Shown here: positions 55,329 to 64,000 of the stretch, in pieces
Position numbering within the stretch: the first letter of the stretch is position 1
How the letters are laid out: each line of letters starts with the position of its first letter
Origin: Thiodiazotropha sp040507035
GTDB taxonomy: Bacteria > Pseudomonadota > Gammaproteobacteria > Chromatiales > Chromatiaceae
DNA length: 64,000 nt
Reading direction: 5' to 3'
Assembly: GCA_040507035.1 (NCBI GenBank)
Contig: JBEVVR010000021.1
Span: 1 to 64,000 of the forward strand
Translations under genes and position numbers: made by a program
The notes under the pieces: generated by a model
Told to the model about the DNA's origin: nothing
What the model saw: only the letters and a program-made list of their open reading frames with translations
Database searches by the model: none

Positions 55329-57497
55329 ATGGATGTTTCGCCCATACTAGACCCACTCAACGATGCGCAACGCGAGGCGGTGACCGCTCCTGTAGGCAGT
55401 TTGCTTGTACTGGCGGGTGCCGGCAGCGGTAAGACCCGAGTGCTGGTGCATCGGATCGCCTGGCTGCTGGCTGCCGAATCCGTATCGCCCTGGTCGATTC
55501 TGGCGGTCACCTTCACCAACAAGGCGGCAAGGGAGATGCGCTATCGCATCGAAAACCTGCTTGGGCAGCCTTTGGGCGGCATGTGGGTCGGCACCTTCCA
55601 TGGTCTGGCCCATCGCCTGTTGCGGGCACACTGGAAAGAGGCGGGTCTACCGCAGAGCTTTCAGATCCTCGATTCCGACGACCAGTTTCGTCTCATCAAA
55701 CGCTTGTTGAAGAACCTCGATCTCGATGAGGCCCGCTGGCCACCGCGGCAGATTCAATGGTTCATCAATGGGCGCAAGGATGAGGGCCTGCGTGCCGACC
55801 ATCTGGACGACGGCGGCGATCCCTATCAACAGCAGATGATACGTCTCTACCGCGAATATCAGGATACCTGCGATCGCGGGGGACAGGTCGATTTTGCCGA
55901 ACTGCTGTTGCGCGCCCATGAGCTGTGGCGTGAGCGAGCGGATATTCTACAGCACTATCAACAGCGCTTTCAGCATATTCTGGTGGATGAGTTTCAGGAT
56001 ACCAATTCGATCCAGTACGCCTGGTTGAGAATGCTGGCGGGTTCGCGCAACAACCTCTTCGTCGTCGGTGATGACGATCAGTCGATCTACGGCTGGCGGG
56101 GTGCCCGGGTGGAGAATATTCAAAGTTTTCAGGCCCACTATGAACGCGCCACCCTGGTGCGACTGGAGCAGAACTACCGTTCCACCGGCAATATCCTGAA
56201 TGCCGCCAACGCCCTGATCAACAACAATCCTTCGCGCCTTGGCAAACAGCTCTGGACCCAGGACGGCGATGGTGAACCGATAAAGCTCTATGCCGCCTTC
56301 AACGAGATCGACGAGGCCCGTTTTGTGGTGGAGAGGATCCGCCAGTTTATCGATGAGGGCAACAGCCAGTCGGAGGCGGCCATACTCTACCGCACCACCG
56401 CCCAGTCCCGTCTCTTTGAGGAGGCGCTGATTCAGGCCGCCATCCCCTATCGTGTCTATGGAGGACTGCGGTTTTTCGAGCGTGCGGAGATCAAGGATGC
56501 CCTGGCCTATCTCAGGCTGCTCAGCAATCAGCAGGATGACGGGGCCTTTGAACGCGCGGTGAACATGCCACCCCGGGGCATCGGGCCCAAGACCATGGAT
56601 GCGGTGCGTGCCCATGCCAGGGATTTCGACTGCCCGCTGTGGCAGGCGGCTTCAGAGTTACTGCAAGGGGAGGCGATGCCGAAGCGGGCGGCAACCGCGT
56701 TGCGGGGTTTTCTCGACTTGATCGACGAGCTTAGGGTGAACTGTGCCAATCTATCACTCCCGGAACAGGTCGAGCAGATGCTTGCGGCCAGCGGACTACC
56801 CGACCACTTCGGTAAAAGCCGTGACGCTAAGGGGGTCGACCGCAAGGAGAACCTGGAGGAGCTGGTCAATGCCACCCGTCAGTTCGGTTATGAGGTGGAG
56901 GTGGATGAGGAGAGTGAGATGGATGAACTCTCCGCCTTTCTCTCCCACGCTGCCCTGGAGGCGGGCGAGGCCCAAGGGGATCCCTCGGAATCCTGTGTTC
57001 AGTTGATGACGCTACACTCGGCAAAGGGGCTCGAGTTTCCCCTGGTATTCCTGGTCGGCATGGAAGAGGGGCTGTTTCCCCACAGCATGTCCGCGGACGA
57101 CCCGGCCCGTTTGGAGGAGGAGCGACGGCTCTGCTATGTGGGGGTGACCCGTGCCATGCAGGTGCTCTATCTCTGTCACGCGGAGAGCCGTCGGCTCCAT
57201 GGCAGCGACAGCTACCCCCTCCCCTCCCGCTTCATCAGGGAGATGCCGGCAGAATTGATGTCCGAAGTGCGGGCAGGTCCGAGCATGGGCCAACCCCTGT
57301 ATGGCAGTCCGCCCTACCTTGAGGTTGGAGAGCAGAGCGGATTCAGTCTGGGACAGCGGGTGCGGCATGCGAAGTTCGGTGAAGGCGTGGTGTTGAACGC
57401 CGAGGGACAGGGACGCAGTGCCCGGGTGCAGGTCAATTTCGAGGAAGCGGGCAGCAAGTGGCTGGTAGTGGCCTATGCTAACCTGATGCCCTGTTGA
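55329..57497 (+). CDS. uvrD: DNA helicase II UvrD
   Basis: A 722-residue superfamily 1 helicase, close to the E. coli UvrD length of 720. Motifs in order: AGAGSGKTRVL, VTFTNKAAREM, GTFHGLAHRLLR, DEFQDTN, GDDDQSIYGWRGA, LEQNYRST, TLHSAKGLEFPLVF and YVGVTRAM. The C-terminal Tudor-like domain (FSLGQRVRHAKFGEGVV) that binds RNA polymerase is present. It unwinds DNA in mismatch and nucleotide-excision repair. I use the ATG at 55329; a GTG 18 bases upstream is possible. Confidence 0.96.
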   Translation: MDVSPILDPLNDAQREAVTAPVGSLLVLAGAGSGKTRVLVHRIAWLLAAESVSPWSILAVTFTNKAAREMRYRIENLLGQPLGGMWVGTFHGLAHRLLRAHWKEAGLPQSFQILDSDDQFRLIKRLLKNLDLDEARWPPRQIQWFINGRKDEGLRADHLDDGGDPYQQQMIRLYREYQDTCDRGGQVDFAELLLRAHELWRERADILQHYQQRFQHILVDEFQDTNSIQYAWLRMLAGSRNNLFVVGDDDQSIYGWRGARVENIQSFQAHYERATLVRLEQNYRSTGNILNAANALINNNPSRLGKQLWTQDGDGEPIKLYAAFNEIDEARFVVERIRQFIDEGNSQSEAAILYRTTAQSRLFEEALIQAAIPYRVYGGLRFFERAEIKDALAYLRLLSNQQDDGAFERAVNMPPRGIGPKTMDAVRAHARDFDCPLWQAASELLQGEAMPKRAATALRGFLDLIDELRVNCANLSLPEQVEQMLAASGLPDHFGKSRDAKGVDRKENLEELVNATRQFGYEVEVDEESEMDELSAFLSHAALEAGEAQGDPSESCVQLMTLHSAKGLEFPLVFLVGMEEGLFPHSMSADDPARLEEERRLCYVGVTRAMQVLYLCHAESRRLHGSDSYPLPSRFIREMPAELMSEVRAGPSMGQPLYGSPPYLEVGEQSGFSLGQRVRHAKFGEGVVLNAEGQGRSARVQVNFEEAGSKWLVVAYANLMPC

Positions 57498-57619
57498 ACA
57501 AAAATATTGCAGGCTGGTGGGCTGAGCTAGTTATTTTTATTAGTAGCTCCCGGGATCGTCGGGACAGGGTTGATTATTTCAGCATCCGTTCTGAAACAAC
57601 AGAGAATTACCTGACCTTC

Positions 57620-57725
57620 GGCGCCTGGCAGTTGTCTTTCTCCGACGCCCCGACGGTACATCCCTGCACCGACGGGGCTAACGCGGCATCCATGCCGCTA
57701 CTGCGAAAGACAACCGCCAGGCGCC
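57620..57725. repeat. Nested palindromic repeat, cloverleaf-like
   Basis: Arms of 21 bases (57620-57640 and 57705-57725) are inverted copies with one mismatch. Between them are two further hairpins: GCCCCG-A-CGGT/ACCG-A-CGGGGC (57647-57678, loop ACATCCCTGC) and a perfect GCGGCAT-CC-ATGCCGC (57683-57698). The layout predicts a three-way junction in RNA or single-stranded DNA. No gene is inside. It lies between uvrD and the TRAP-binding gene and may be a dispersed REP/attC-like sequence. Confidence 0.65.
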
Positions 57726-57762
57726 TATAACCAGAATTGTAGTTTTTGTACGAAACTTGGGC

Positions 57763-57779
57763 GTGTTAACAGGCCCTAG
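57763..57779. repeat. Solo terminal repeat of the MITE-like family
   Basis: GTGTTAACAGGCCCTAG matches the right end of the element at 52307-52423 in 16 of 17 bases. No matching left end is found in the preceding 280 bases, so this is a remnant or a shared insertion sequence end. It is 32 bases before the TRAP-binding gene start. Confidence 0.5.
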
Positions 57780-57811
57780 GACCAATAACATCAACGGAAC
57801 AGGAGAGAGGC

Positions 57812-58897
57812 ATGAAACGTCGTGATTTTATGAAGCATGCGGGCGGTGGGACTCTGGCTCTGGGCGCCGGTATGGCGGGGCTTAAGGTCGCCGAGGCGAA
57901 AGATCAAATCAAGTGGAAGATGGTCACTACCTGGCCGAAAAACTTTCCTGGTCTGGGTACCGGGGCCAATAAACTGGCCGAGGTGATCAACGAGATGAGT
58001 GGCGGTCGCATGCACGTCAAGGTCTATGGTGCGAAAGAGTTGGTACCGGCCTTTGAGGTGTTTGATGCTGTTTCAAGGGGCACTGCTGAAATCGGACATG
58101 GTGCCGCCTACTACTGGAAGGGCAAGAGTGAAACCGCCCAGTTCTTCTCCACGGTGCCCTTCGGCATGACCGCGCAGGAGATGAATGGTTGGCTCTACTT
58201 CGGTGGCGGCCTCGAGCTATGGCAGGAACTCTATAAACCCTTCGGTCTGATTCCCGCCCCCGGTGGCAATACCGGAATGCAGATGGGTGGTTGGTTCAAC
58301 AAGGAGATCAACAGCGTCGGCGACCTCAAGGGTTTGAAGATGCGGATCCCCGGTCTCGGTGGTGAAGTGCTGAAACGGGCGGGTGGGACGCCGGTCAACC
58401 TTCCTGGTGGAGAACTCTTCACCTCGCTGCAGTCGGGGGCTATCGATGCCACGGAGTGGGTCAATCCCTATAACGATTTGGCCTTTGGCCTGTTCAAGGC
58501 GGCCAAGTACTACTACTACCCGGGTTTTCACGAGCCGGGTACCACCCTCGAGGCGATTATCAACCAAAAGGCTTATGACGCCTTGCCAAAGGATCTGCAG
58601 GCGATCGTTATCAATGCCTGTAAGATTGCCAATCAGGAGATGTTGGCCGAGTATACGGCACGCAATCCCGCGGCACTGCAGACCTTGGTGGAAAAGCATA
58701 AGGTCGATATCCGCGTCTACCCCAATGACGTATTGGAGACGCTGCGTAAATACTCCACCGAGGTGGTCGAGGAGTTGGCCGCCAAAGACGCCTTTGCGAA
58801 GAAGGTCTACGACTCCTACATGAGCTTCCTCAAGGGCTCTCGCGAGTGGGGGGCGATCTCCGATTTCGCTTACCTGCAGGCTCGCGACAAGGCATAG
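57812..58897 (+). CDS. TRAP transporter substrate-binding protein (DctP family, Tat-exported)
   Basis: A 361-residue periplasmic binding protein. A twin-arginine signal KRRDFMKHAGGG starts at residue 2. The DctP fold follows, with WKMVTTWPKNFPGLGTGANKLAE and the family's MRIPGLGGEVLKRAGGTPVNLPGGELFTSLQSGAIDATEWVNPYNDL. Such proteins bind organic or keto acids for import by a TRAP membrane pair. The DctQ and DctM partners are not in the window, so it is an orphan here. Tat rather than Sec export suggests it folds before crossing the membrane. GGAGAGAG precedes the ATG. Confidence 0.9.
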   Translation: MKRRDFMKHAGGGTLALGAGMAGLKVAEAKDQIKWKMVTTWPKNFPGLGTGANKLAEVINEMSGGRMHVKVYGAKELVPAFEVFDAVSRGTAEIGHGAAYYWKGKSETAQFFSTVPFGMTAQEMNGWLYFGGGLELWQELYKPFGLIPAPGGNTGMQMGGWFNKEINSVGDLKGLKMRIPGLGGEVLKRAGGTPVNLPGGELFTSLQSGAIDATEWVNPYNDLAFGLFKAAKYYYYPGFHEPGTTLEAIINQKAYDALPKDLQAIVINACKIANQEMLAEYTARNPAALQTLVEKHKVDIRVYPNDVLETLRKYSTEVVEELAAKDAFAKKVYDSYMSFLKGSREWGAISDFAYLQARDKA

Positions 58898-58926
58898 TGG
58901 CAATAACTTTTATCAATTCACACACC

Positions 58927-58972
58927 ACCTCCAGCACGACGACACCTATGCAGTGTGTCGTCGGCTGGAGGT
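58927..58972 (+). terminator. Stem-loop after the TRAP-binding gene
   Basis: ACCTCCAGC pairs with GCTGGAGGT and, after an unpaired A, CGACGACAC pairs with GTGTCGTCG around a CTATGCAGT loop. It lies 30 bases past the stop and 25 bases before HemW. No T-tract follows, so read-through is possible. Confidence 0.6.
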
Positions 58973-58996
58973 AGGGCCATGGCGGACGAATAGGTT

Positions 58997-60190
58997 GTGA
59001 TCTCTAGCCTGCCGGATGCCTCATCAGCAGTAAAAAGCGGCCTGTTGCAACAACCCCCCCTCTCGCTCTATATCCATATACCCTGGTGCGTACGCAAGTG
59101 TCCCTACTGCGACTTCAACTCCCATCCACAAACAACGATCCTCGATGAGGTGGCCTATGTGGATGCCCTATTGCAGGACTTGCGCATCGAGCGGGAGTGG
59201 GTGACTGAGCGGACGATTGAGTCCATTTTTATCGGTGGCGGAACGCCTAACCTCTTCTCGGCAGAGAGCATCGGGCGCCTACTCGCCGGCGTCGCTGATT
59301 CGATTGCATGCAGCGATGATATTGAGATCACCATGGAGGCAAATCCTGGAGCCTTGGAGGCGCAACGTCTGTCGGGTTATCGGGGCGCGGGAGTCAATCG
59401 ACTCTCTCTGGGGGTGCAGAGTCTCAATCCCGACTCGCTTCAGGCCCTGGGGCGAATCCATGGAAGCGAAGAAGTCATCGATACGGTGGAAAGTGCAAAG
59501 GCATCGGGTTTCGAGCGCATCAACCTGGATATGATGTTTGGACTGTCACAGCAGACTCCGGCTTTGGCAGAGGCGGATCTTGCAGTGGCTATCGATTTGA
59601 ATCCAGATCACATCTCCTATTATCAACTTACTCTGGAACCGAATACCCCTTTCTATCAATCGCCCCCCGAGCTACCGAATGAGGAGAGGCTTTGGCAGAT
59701 CCAGTTGCAAGGAATGGAGATGTTGCAACAGGCGGGATTTAATCAGTATGAGATATCTGCATTCGCGCGCGCTGGAGAGCGCTGCAGACACAACCTCAAC
59801 TATTGGCGTTTCGGTGACTACCTGGGCATAGGTGCCGGCGCCCATGGCAAGGTAACGACCCGGGATGGTGTGATATGGCGGCGTTGGAAAAAGCGCCATC
59901 CGAATGACTATCTCCAGGCGACGAGCGGGGCTTCATCCTATCTCCAGGGGGAGCGGCAACTAACGGCGCAGGACCTTCCTATTGAGTTCATGATGAATGC
60001 TCTGCGTCTGCGTGCAGGGGTTGAGGTCGAGCTGTATGGCGCAACCACAGGACAGGGGCTCGACAGGCTACGCGAGCCATTGTCGATAGCGGTTGAAAAG
60101 GGACTTCTCTATCCCGTTAACGATCGACTCCAAGCGACACCTTTAGGATACAGATTCCTAAATGATCTACTATCCCTATTCCAGGCCTAG
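58997..60190 (+). CDS. hemW: HemW-like radical SAM protein
   Basis: A 397-residue radical SAM protein with the CX3CX2C cluster site CVRKCPYCDFNSH at residues 31-43. GGGTPNLFS and MEANPGALEAQRLSGYRGAGVNRLSLGVQS follow. The cysteine context CPYCDF is that of HemW, a haem chaperone, not of the coproporphyrinogen oxidase HemN. The C-terminal HemN-like domain (YWRFGDYLGIGAGAHG) is complete. The frame uses a GTG at 58997; no in-frame ATG lies before the cluster motif. Confidence 0.9.
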   Translation: MISSLPDASSAVKSGLLQQPPLSLYIHIPWCVRKCPYCDFNSHPQTTILDEVAYVDALLQDLRIEREWVTERTIESIFIGGGTPNLFSAESIGRLLAGVADSIACSDDIEITMEANPGALEAQRLSGYRGAGVNRLSLGVQSLNPDSLQALGRIHGSEEVIDTVESAKASGFERINLDMMFGLSQQTPALAEADLAVAIDLNPDHISYYQLTLEPNTPFYQSPPELPNEERLWQIQLQGMEMLQQAGFNQYEISAFARAGERCRHNLNYWRFGDYLGIGAGAHGKVTTRDGVIWRRWKKRHPNDYLQATSGASSYLQGERQLTAQDLPIEFMMNALRLRAGVEVELYGATTGQGLDRLREPLSIAVEKGLLYPVNDRLQATPLGYRFLNDLLSLFQA

Positions 60191-60457
60191 TACATTACTT
60201 AAATTGCCCTTTACATATTGAGTGTAAGGTATTAATTTATAAGTTATCTTATAGGCCGGCTGTGCCTTTGTTCAGGAGTAGTAACAACCCCTCGTCAGAT
60301 CTGGATGCGCGAGCTGTTAGGCAGGGAGCGAACCGGAAACCAGAATCATCGGCTGATCACGATTGTTGAACGGGCCGGGATTGGTGGTTTTTTTAGATTC
60401 CAGTCCATATAAAAAATATCTGTGGGGGAATGGCACGCTTTAGTGCTGATACAAGAG

Positions 60458-63148
60458 ATGCAACTGAAGAGCAAATTCGTTGCGGCTTTAGCCGCACTGT
60501 TCCTATGCCTCTTCGTTGCGGACATCTATCTTGAATATGACCAGCTCATGGATGGCTTGACAACCACTGCGGAGTCACAGCAAGCGTCTGCACTGAACCT
60601 TTTCACTGTTGTTACCTCGAACTCCCCACTTCATGTCGAGCTCAGGCTGAAGATGTTGCCGGTGATAGAAGAGCGCGCCATTTTCTTTACCGCGGGCTTC
60701 CTTTTCAGTTTTCTTCTTGTCTCATGGCTACTGAATAGAATGCTGCTAATGCCGGTTTCACGTCTCAAGCAGGTAGCGTCAGAGCTTGCCCGAGGTAACT
60801 ATCTTGCGGCTGAAAACTTGCCGGAACATGACGAATTGACCCATGTCTCCCTAGCCTTCAAGCGTATGGCAGGCGAGATCTCAAAACGCGAACAGGCGGT
60901 AAATCAGCAGAAAGGGCTCTATGCAGCGCTTTCGCAAACCAGCAAGACGATACTGCGCAATCGCTCTCCGCAAGTGCTGTTTGAAAGGGTCTGCGATATT
61001 GCGGTGACATTTGGTGGCTTCAATGCGGCGTGGATCGGTGAGGTCAACAATATGGGCAAAACTGTCATGCCCATAGCTTGTGCCGGAATCAACCTGGAGA
61101 GTCTCAAGGCCTGTACATTTGACTTGGATCTTACCGATCCCCAGGCAGATAGTCCCTTGGCAATCTCCGTCTACGGTAAGTGCCCATCGGTGATCGACGA
61201 GATAGATGCCGACCCCGGGAAGACCGCCTGGCATCGTTTGGCACGGCTCAGTGGTAGCCGTTCAGCCGCTGTTTTTCCCATCATCAATCATCAACAGGTT
61301 GTTGCCACGCTCACTGTCTATGCCCAGGGGAGCAACTACTTTACCCTCACGGTTCACGATCTGTTGCATGAAATGGTGGACGACCTCGCCTTTGCCATCG
61401 AGAACTATGAGCGCAACCAGGCACATCAGTTGGCGCACAAGTCCCTTGAAAAATCGTCAGCCCAGCTTGAGGCAGTGAACAAAAAGATGTCTCTGATACT
61501 GGAGTCGGCAGGTGAAGGCATCTTCGGTATCGATGAACAGGGGGCATGCACCTTCATCAATCAGGCAGCCGCGGAAATGCTGGGCTATACCCAGGACGAG
61601 TTGTTGAATCGGGAGATACATAAAAGCATACGCATGTTCGACGAGGCCGGTAAATCCTTCAATAGTTCGGTATTGCGGCAGGGTGAGTCGGTTCGGGTCA
61701 AGGATGAGTCTTTTCTACGCAAGAACGAGACCTTGTTTCCTGTCGAGTATTCAACCTATCCCATCATGGAAGATGGCCGTTTCATGGGTTCAGTGACCGT
61801 GTTCAGAGATGTCACGGCTACCCGGTCGATGATGCGGGAGATGCGCTTTCTAGCCACTCACGACTCCTTGACCCATCTGTTGAATCGTCATGCATTCGAT
61901 CAACGGCTGCGTCAGGCCTTTGCCAAATCCAAGGATAAGGGAGTGAAGCATGTGTTGCTCTATATGGATCTGGATCAGTTCAAGCTGGTCAACGATACCT
62001 GCGGTCATGTTGCAGGGGATATGATGCTGCGGCAGCTTTCCCATCGCTTGCAGCGTACCATTGGAGGCAATGACGTACTGGCTCGTCTCGGTGGCGACGA
62101 GTTTGGTCTGTTGTTGGAGAACTGTCAGCTTGAACGGGCACAGCAGCTGGCAAGCAAGCTCTGCAGTGTGGTCAAGGATTTTCGTTTCACCTGGGAGGGC
62201 AGGTCCTTCTCTACCGGTGTCAGTATCGGTATCGTCGCAATCGAAGCCAATACCGACAGCCCGCATAGTGCCTTGAGTTCAGCCGATGCCGCCTGTTACG
62301 TAGCCAAGGACATGGGCAGAAACAGGATTCATGTCTATCAGCCCTATGACGAGGAGATCAAGCGCCAGCAGGGCGAGATGCGCTGGGTAGGTCGCATCGA
62401 GAATGCCATGGATCAGCAGCGATTCTCTCTGTTGCAGCAGCCGATCATGTCGTTGCGCAGTTCGGCCATAGGTGATGAGCACATCGAAGTGCTGTTACGT
62501 ATGAAAGATGAACAGGGTAAACAGATCATGCCAGGTGCCTTCATCCCGGCGGCGGAGCGGTATAACATCATGGCCAGTCTCGATCGCTGGGTTATCAGCC
62601 ACGCCTTCGGGTGGTTGTCGGAGAATCCGCAGCGCCTGGAGGAGCTGGGGCTGTGCGCGATCAATCTCTCAGGCCAGTCCCTGGGTGACGGCACACTGCA
62701 CGAACATATTCTCGAGCAGCTGCGTAAATATAATCTACCTGCCGAGAAGATCTCTTTTGAGATAACGGAGACTGCTGTTGTCAGTCGCTTAGATCAGGCG
62801 GCGCGTTTTATCAGTCTGCTCAAACGCCGGGGTTTCCGTTTTGCGTTGGATGATTTCGGTACCGGCATGTCCTCCTTTTCCTATCTCAAACGCCTGCCAG
62901 TGGATTATCTGAAGATCGATGGCAGTTTTGTCTCCAATATGGTCAATGATTCGGTGGACAGGGCGATGGTGGAGTCGATCAATGAGATTGGCCATTTGAT
63001 GGGCCTGCAGACCATTGCCGAGTATGTTGAGAACGATCAGACCCTGGAGCAGCTGATCGATATCGGTGTCGACTACGCACAGGGATATGGTGTCATGCGT
63101 CCCATGCCTTTGGGTACGGCGGGACGCGGTCCGCTGAATGCGGCATGA
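60458..63148 (+). CDS. HAMP-GAF-PAS-GGDEF-EAL cyclic-di-GMP protein
   Basis: An 896-residue sensor. Transmembrane helices lie near residues 4-24 and 78-98, then a HAMP-like linker (PVSRLKQVASELARGNY), GAF (about 165-330), PAS (about 350-470), GGDEF (about 475-640) and EAL (about 650-885). The GGDEF motif is intact (RLGGDEFG), with no RXXD inhibitory site (GGND instead). EAL reads EVLLRM at the signature and keeps DDFGTGMSS, the KIDGSF Lys and AEYVEN Glu, so it may make and break cyclic di-GMP. The ATG at 60458 follows AAGAG; a GTG at 60422 is in frame. Confidence 0.88.
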   Translation: MQLKSKFVAALAALFLCLFVADIYLEYDQLMDGLTTTAESQQASALNLFTVVTSNSPLHVELRLKMLPVIEERAIFFTAGFLFSFLLVSWLLNRMLLMPVSRLKQVASELARGNYLAAENLPEHDELTHVSLAFKRMAGEISKREQAVNQQKGLYAALSQTSKTILRNRSPQVLFERVCDIAVTFGGFNAAWIGEVNNMGKTVMPIACAGINLESLKACTFDLDLTDPQADSPLAISVYGKCPSVIDEIDADPGKTAWHRLARLSGSRSAAVFPIINHQQVVATLTVYAQGSNYFTLTVHDLLHEMVDDLAFAIENYERNQAHQLAHKSLEKSSAQLEAVNKKMSLILESAGEGIFGIDEQGACTFINQAAAEMLGYTQDELLNREIHKSIRMFDEAGKSFNSSVLRQGESVRVKDESFLRKNETLFPVEYSTYPIMEDGRFMGSVTVFRDVTATRSMMREMRFLATHDSLTHLLNRHAFDQRLRQAFAKSKDKGVKHVLLYMDLDQFKLVNDTCGHVAGDMMLRQLSHRLQRTIGGNDVLARLGGDEFGLLLENCQLERAQQLASKLCSVVKDFRFTWEGRSFSTGVSIGIVAIEANTDSPHSALSSADAACYVAKDMGRNRIHVYQPYDEEIKRQQGEMRWVGRIENAMDQQRFSLLQQPIMSLRSSAIGDEHIEVLLRMKDEQGKQIMPGAFIPAAERYNIMASLDRWVISHAFGWLSENPQRLEELGLCAINLSGQSLGDGTLHEHILEQLRKYNLPAEKISFEITETAVVSRLDQAARFISLLKRRGFRFALDDFGTGMSSFSYLKRLPVDYLKIDGSFVSNMVNDSVDRAMVESINEIGHLMGLQTIAEYVENDQTLEQLIDIGVDYAQGYGVMRPMPLGTAGRGPLNAA

Positions 63149-63162
63149 ACCGATCTATCTAA

Positions 63163-63612
63163 TCAATCGAGTCGGCACTGGCTCATGAAGGCCTCGAGGC
63201 CGATCTCTTGCGCATAGCTCTTCAGTACCTTGGGCCTTGGGCCTTTCTCCTTGACCTCGATGACATGGTCGGGATTGTCCGGCAGATTGCCGTATTTGCC
63301 GGCGGGTATTTTTATGGCGGCGGCTTTGGCCGTAGGTCCGCCTCTGCGGCCACGTCTCTTTTTAGTCGATTTCTTCGATTTAGTCTTTCTCTGAGTGGAC
63401 TGCCCCTCAATCTTCAGCATGATACGACTGATCTTTTTGAAGTTGTGGCGTACATAGGTCTCTAAGTTAATACCCTTATCCTTCAGTATTTTATCGATCT
63501 GACCGCTGGCATCGGCCAAAGCCTTCTTTTGCATTTCAGCCTTTTTTTGCTCGTTTTCCAAGCGTGCTATCTTTGCTCTAAGGCTCTCGATCTCTTTCTC
63601 TATGTTTGCCAT
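63163..63612 (-). CDS. H-NS-like nucleoid-associated DNA-binding protein
   Basis: A 149-residue protein. An N-terminal coiled coil (about 1-45, EKEIESLRAKIARLENEQKKAE) would give dimers. A very basic linker (about 74-100, RKTKSKKSTKKRRGRRGG) follows. The C-terminal segment KYGNLPDNP...EKGPRPKVLKSY resembles the H-NS DNA-binding domain core (G-x-RP-x-x-L). It probably silences AT-rich DNA. It is divergent from the Rof-like gene. Confidence 0.72.
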   Translation of the reverse strand: MANIEKEIESLRAKIARLENEQKKAEMQKKALADASGQIDKILKDKGINLETYVRHNFKKISRIMLKIEGQSTQRKTKSKKSTKKRRGRRGGPTAKAAAIKIPAGKYGNLPDNPDHVIEVKEKGPRPKVLKSYAQEIGLEAFMSQCRLD

Positions 63613-63720
63613 ACAACTAAGCCCTTCTCAGTTTTACTGATGTTTGTGATTCAAAAGCCACTTTATAACACTATGATTTTAAGGCGCCTTTATGGCCAAT
63701 AGCAAATGCGGATGCGAAAC

Positions 63721-63984
63721 ATGAAACAGGACTATGTTGCTATCCCATGTGCCCAACATGAGGCTTACCAGTATGCGGTCATGAAAGGCACTATGTTGCA
63801 ACTGATTTGGCATGACGAGGAGGGTCAGGCGTGTCGGGTGCAGGCGTTGCCGATCGATGTTTTGACTCGGGATCAGGCAGAGTTTTTAGTTGTTAAACAG
63901 CAAAATGGTGCGATTCGATCGATAAGGCTCGATCGTATTATTGCGGCGAATAGGGCTGCAGGTGGGGGCGACCTGTTGAGCTGA
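63721..63984 (+). CDS. Rof-like Rho-binding antiterminator
   Basis: An 87-residue protein beginning MKQDYVAIPCAQHEAYQYAVMKG. The pattern (Y-x-x-I-x-C near the start, then L-x-L, EFLVV and IRLDRI near the end) matches the Rof/YaeO family, which inhibits transcription terminator Rho. ATGs at 63706 and 63712 are also in frame, but the one at 63721 starts the family-like sequence and has GCGGA upstream. It is complete, ending 16 bases before the window edge. Confidence 0.72.
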   Translation: MKQDYVAIPCAQHEAYQYAVMKGTMLQLIWHDEEGQACRVQALPIDVLTRDQAEFLVVKQQNGAIRSIRLDRIIAANRAAGGGDLLS

Positions 63985-64000
63985 ACTCATCCTTGTCAAA

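Noticed and set aside
60209..60230. CCTTTACA...TGTAAGG stem after HemW
   Set aside because: Short, with a bulge and no T-run; too weak to call a terminator.

Overview
The window reads as a gammaproteobacterial chromosome, most likely from a sulfur-oxidising lineage such as the Chromatiales or the symbiont-type Sedimenticola/Thiodiazotropha group. That placement is inferred from gene content: a DsrL-like flavoprotein, a HdrD/GlpC-like Fe-S protein with rubrerythrin and DUF3501, a cyanate operon, bacteriohemerythrin and many GGDEF/EAL proteins. No rRNA or tRNA gene, CRISPR array or complete transposase was found.

Bases 1-8320 are a zinc island. Two complete zinc ABC transporters face away from each other around an AT-rich intergenic region with two Zur-box-like palindromes. 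Leftward run znuA, znuC, znuB, zur, a ZrgA-like DUF2796 protein and a LolD-type ATPase cut by the window edge. Rightward run an outer-membrane protein and a second substrate-binding protein, ATPase and permease.

Bases 8442-31570 are a signalling island: a membrane GGDEF/EAL sensor, a bacteriohemerythrin, a 3293-residue protein (kinase-like, AAA ATPase, helical repeats, GAF/PAS, GGDEF, EAL), a DsrL-like oxidoreductase, and a 2290-residue protein (kinase-like, AAA ATPase, GAF/PAS, histidine kinase, receiver). Each kinase-like domain has lost a different catalytic motif. A 55-codon exported-peptide ORF overlaps the start of the second giant gene.

Bases 31922-41420 are a cyanate module. A sigma-54 activator is divergent from an ABC importer, a CobW GTPase, a WD40 protein, cyanase and a CbiM-like membrane protein. 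The intergenic region holds three TACG-N6-CGTA repeats and a -24/-12 promoter.

Bases 41655-46403 encode a glycosyltransferase, a GtrA flippase-like protein and a large membrane protein, then two DUF4398-type lipoproteins. Bases 46557-51146 are an oxidative-stress block: DUF3501, Fe-S protein and rubrerythrin, divergent from a PerR-like regulator, followed by a di-haem peroxidase. The rest (glucokinase, patatin/barrel protein, ABM protein, UvrD, TRAP-binding protein, HemW, a GGDEF/EAL sensor, an H-NS-like protein and a Rof-like antiterminator) is mostly housekeeping, with two small palindromic elements at 52.3 and 57.6 kb.
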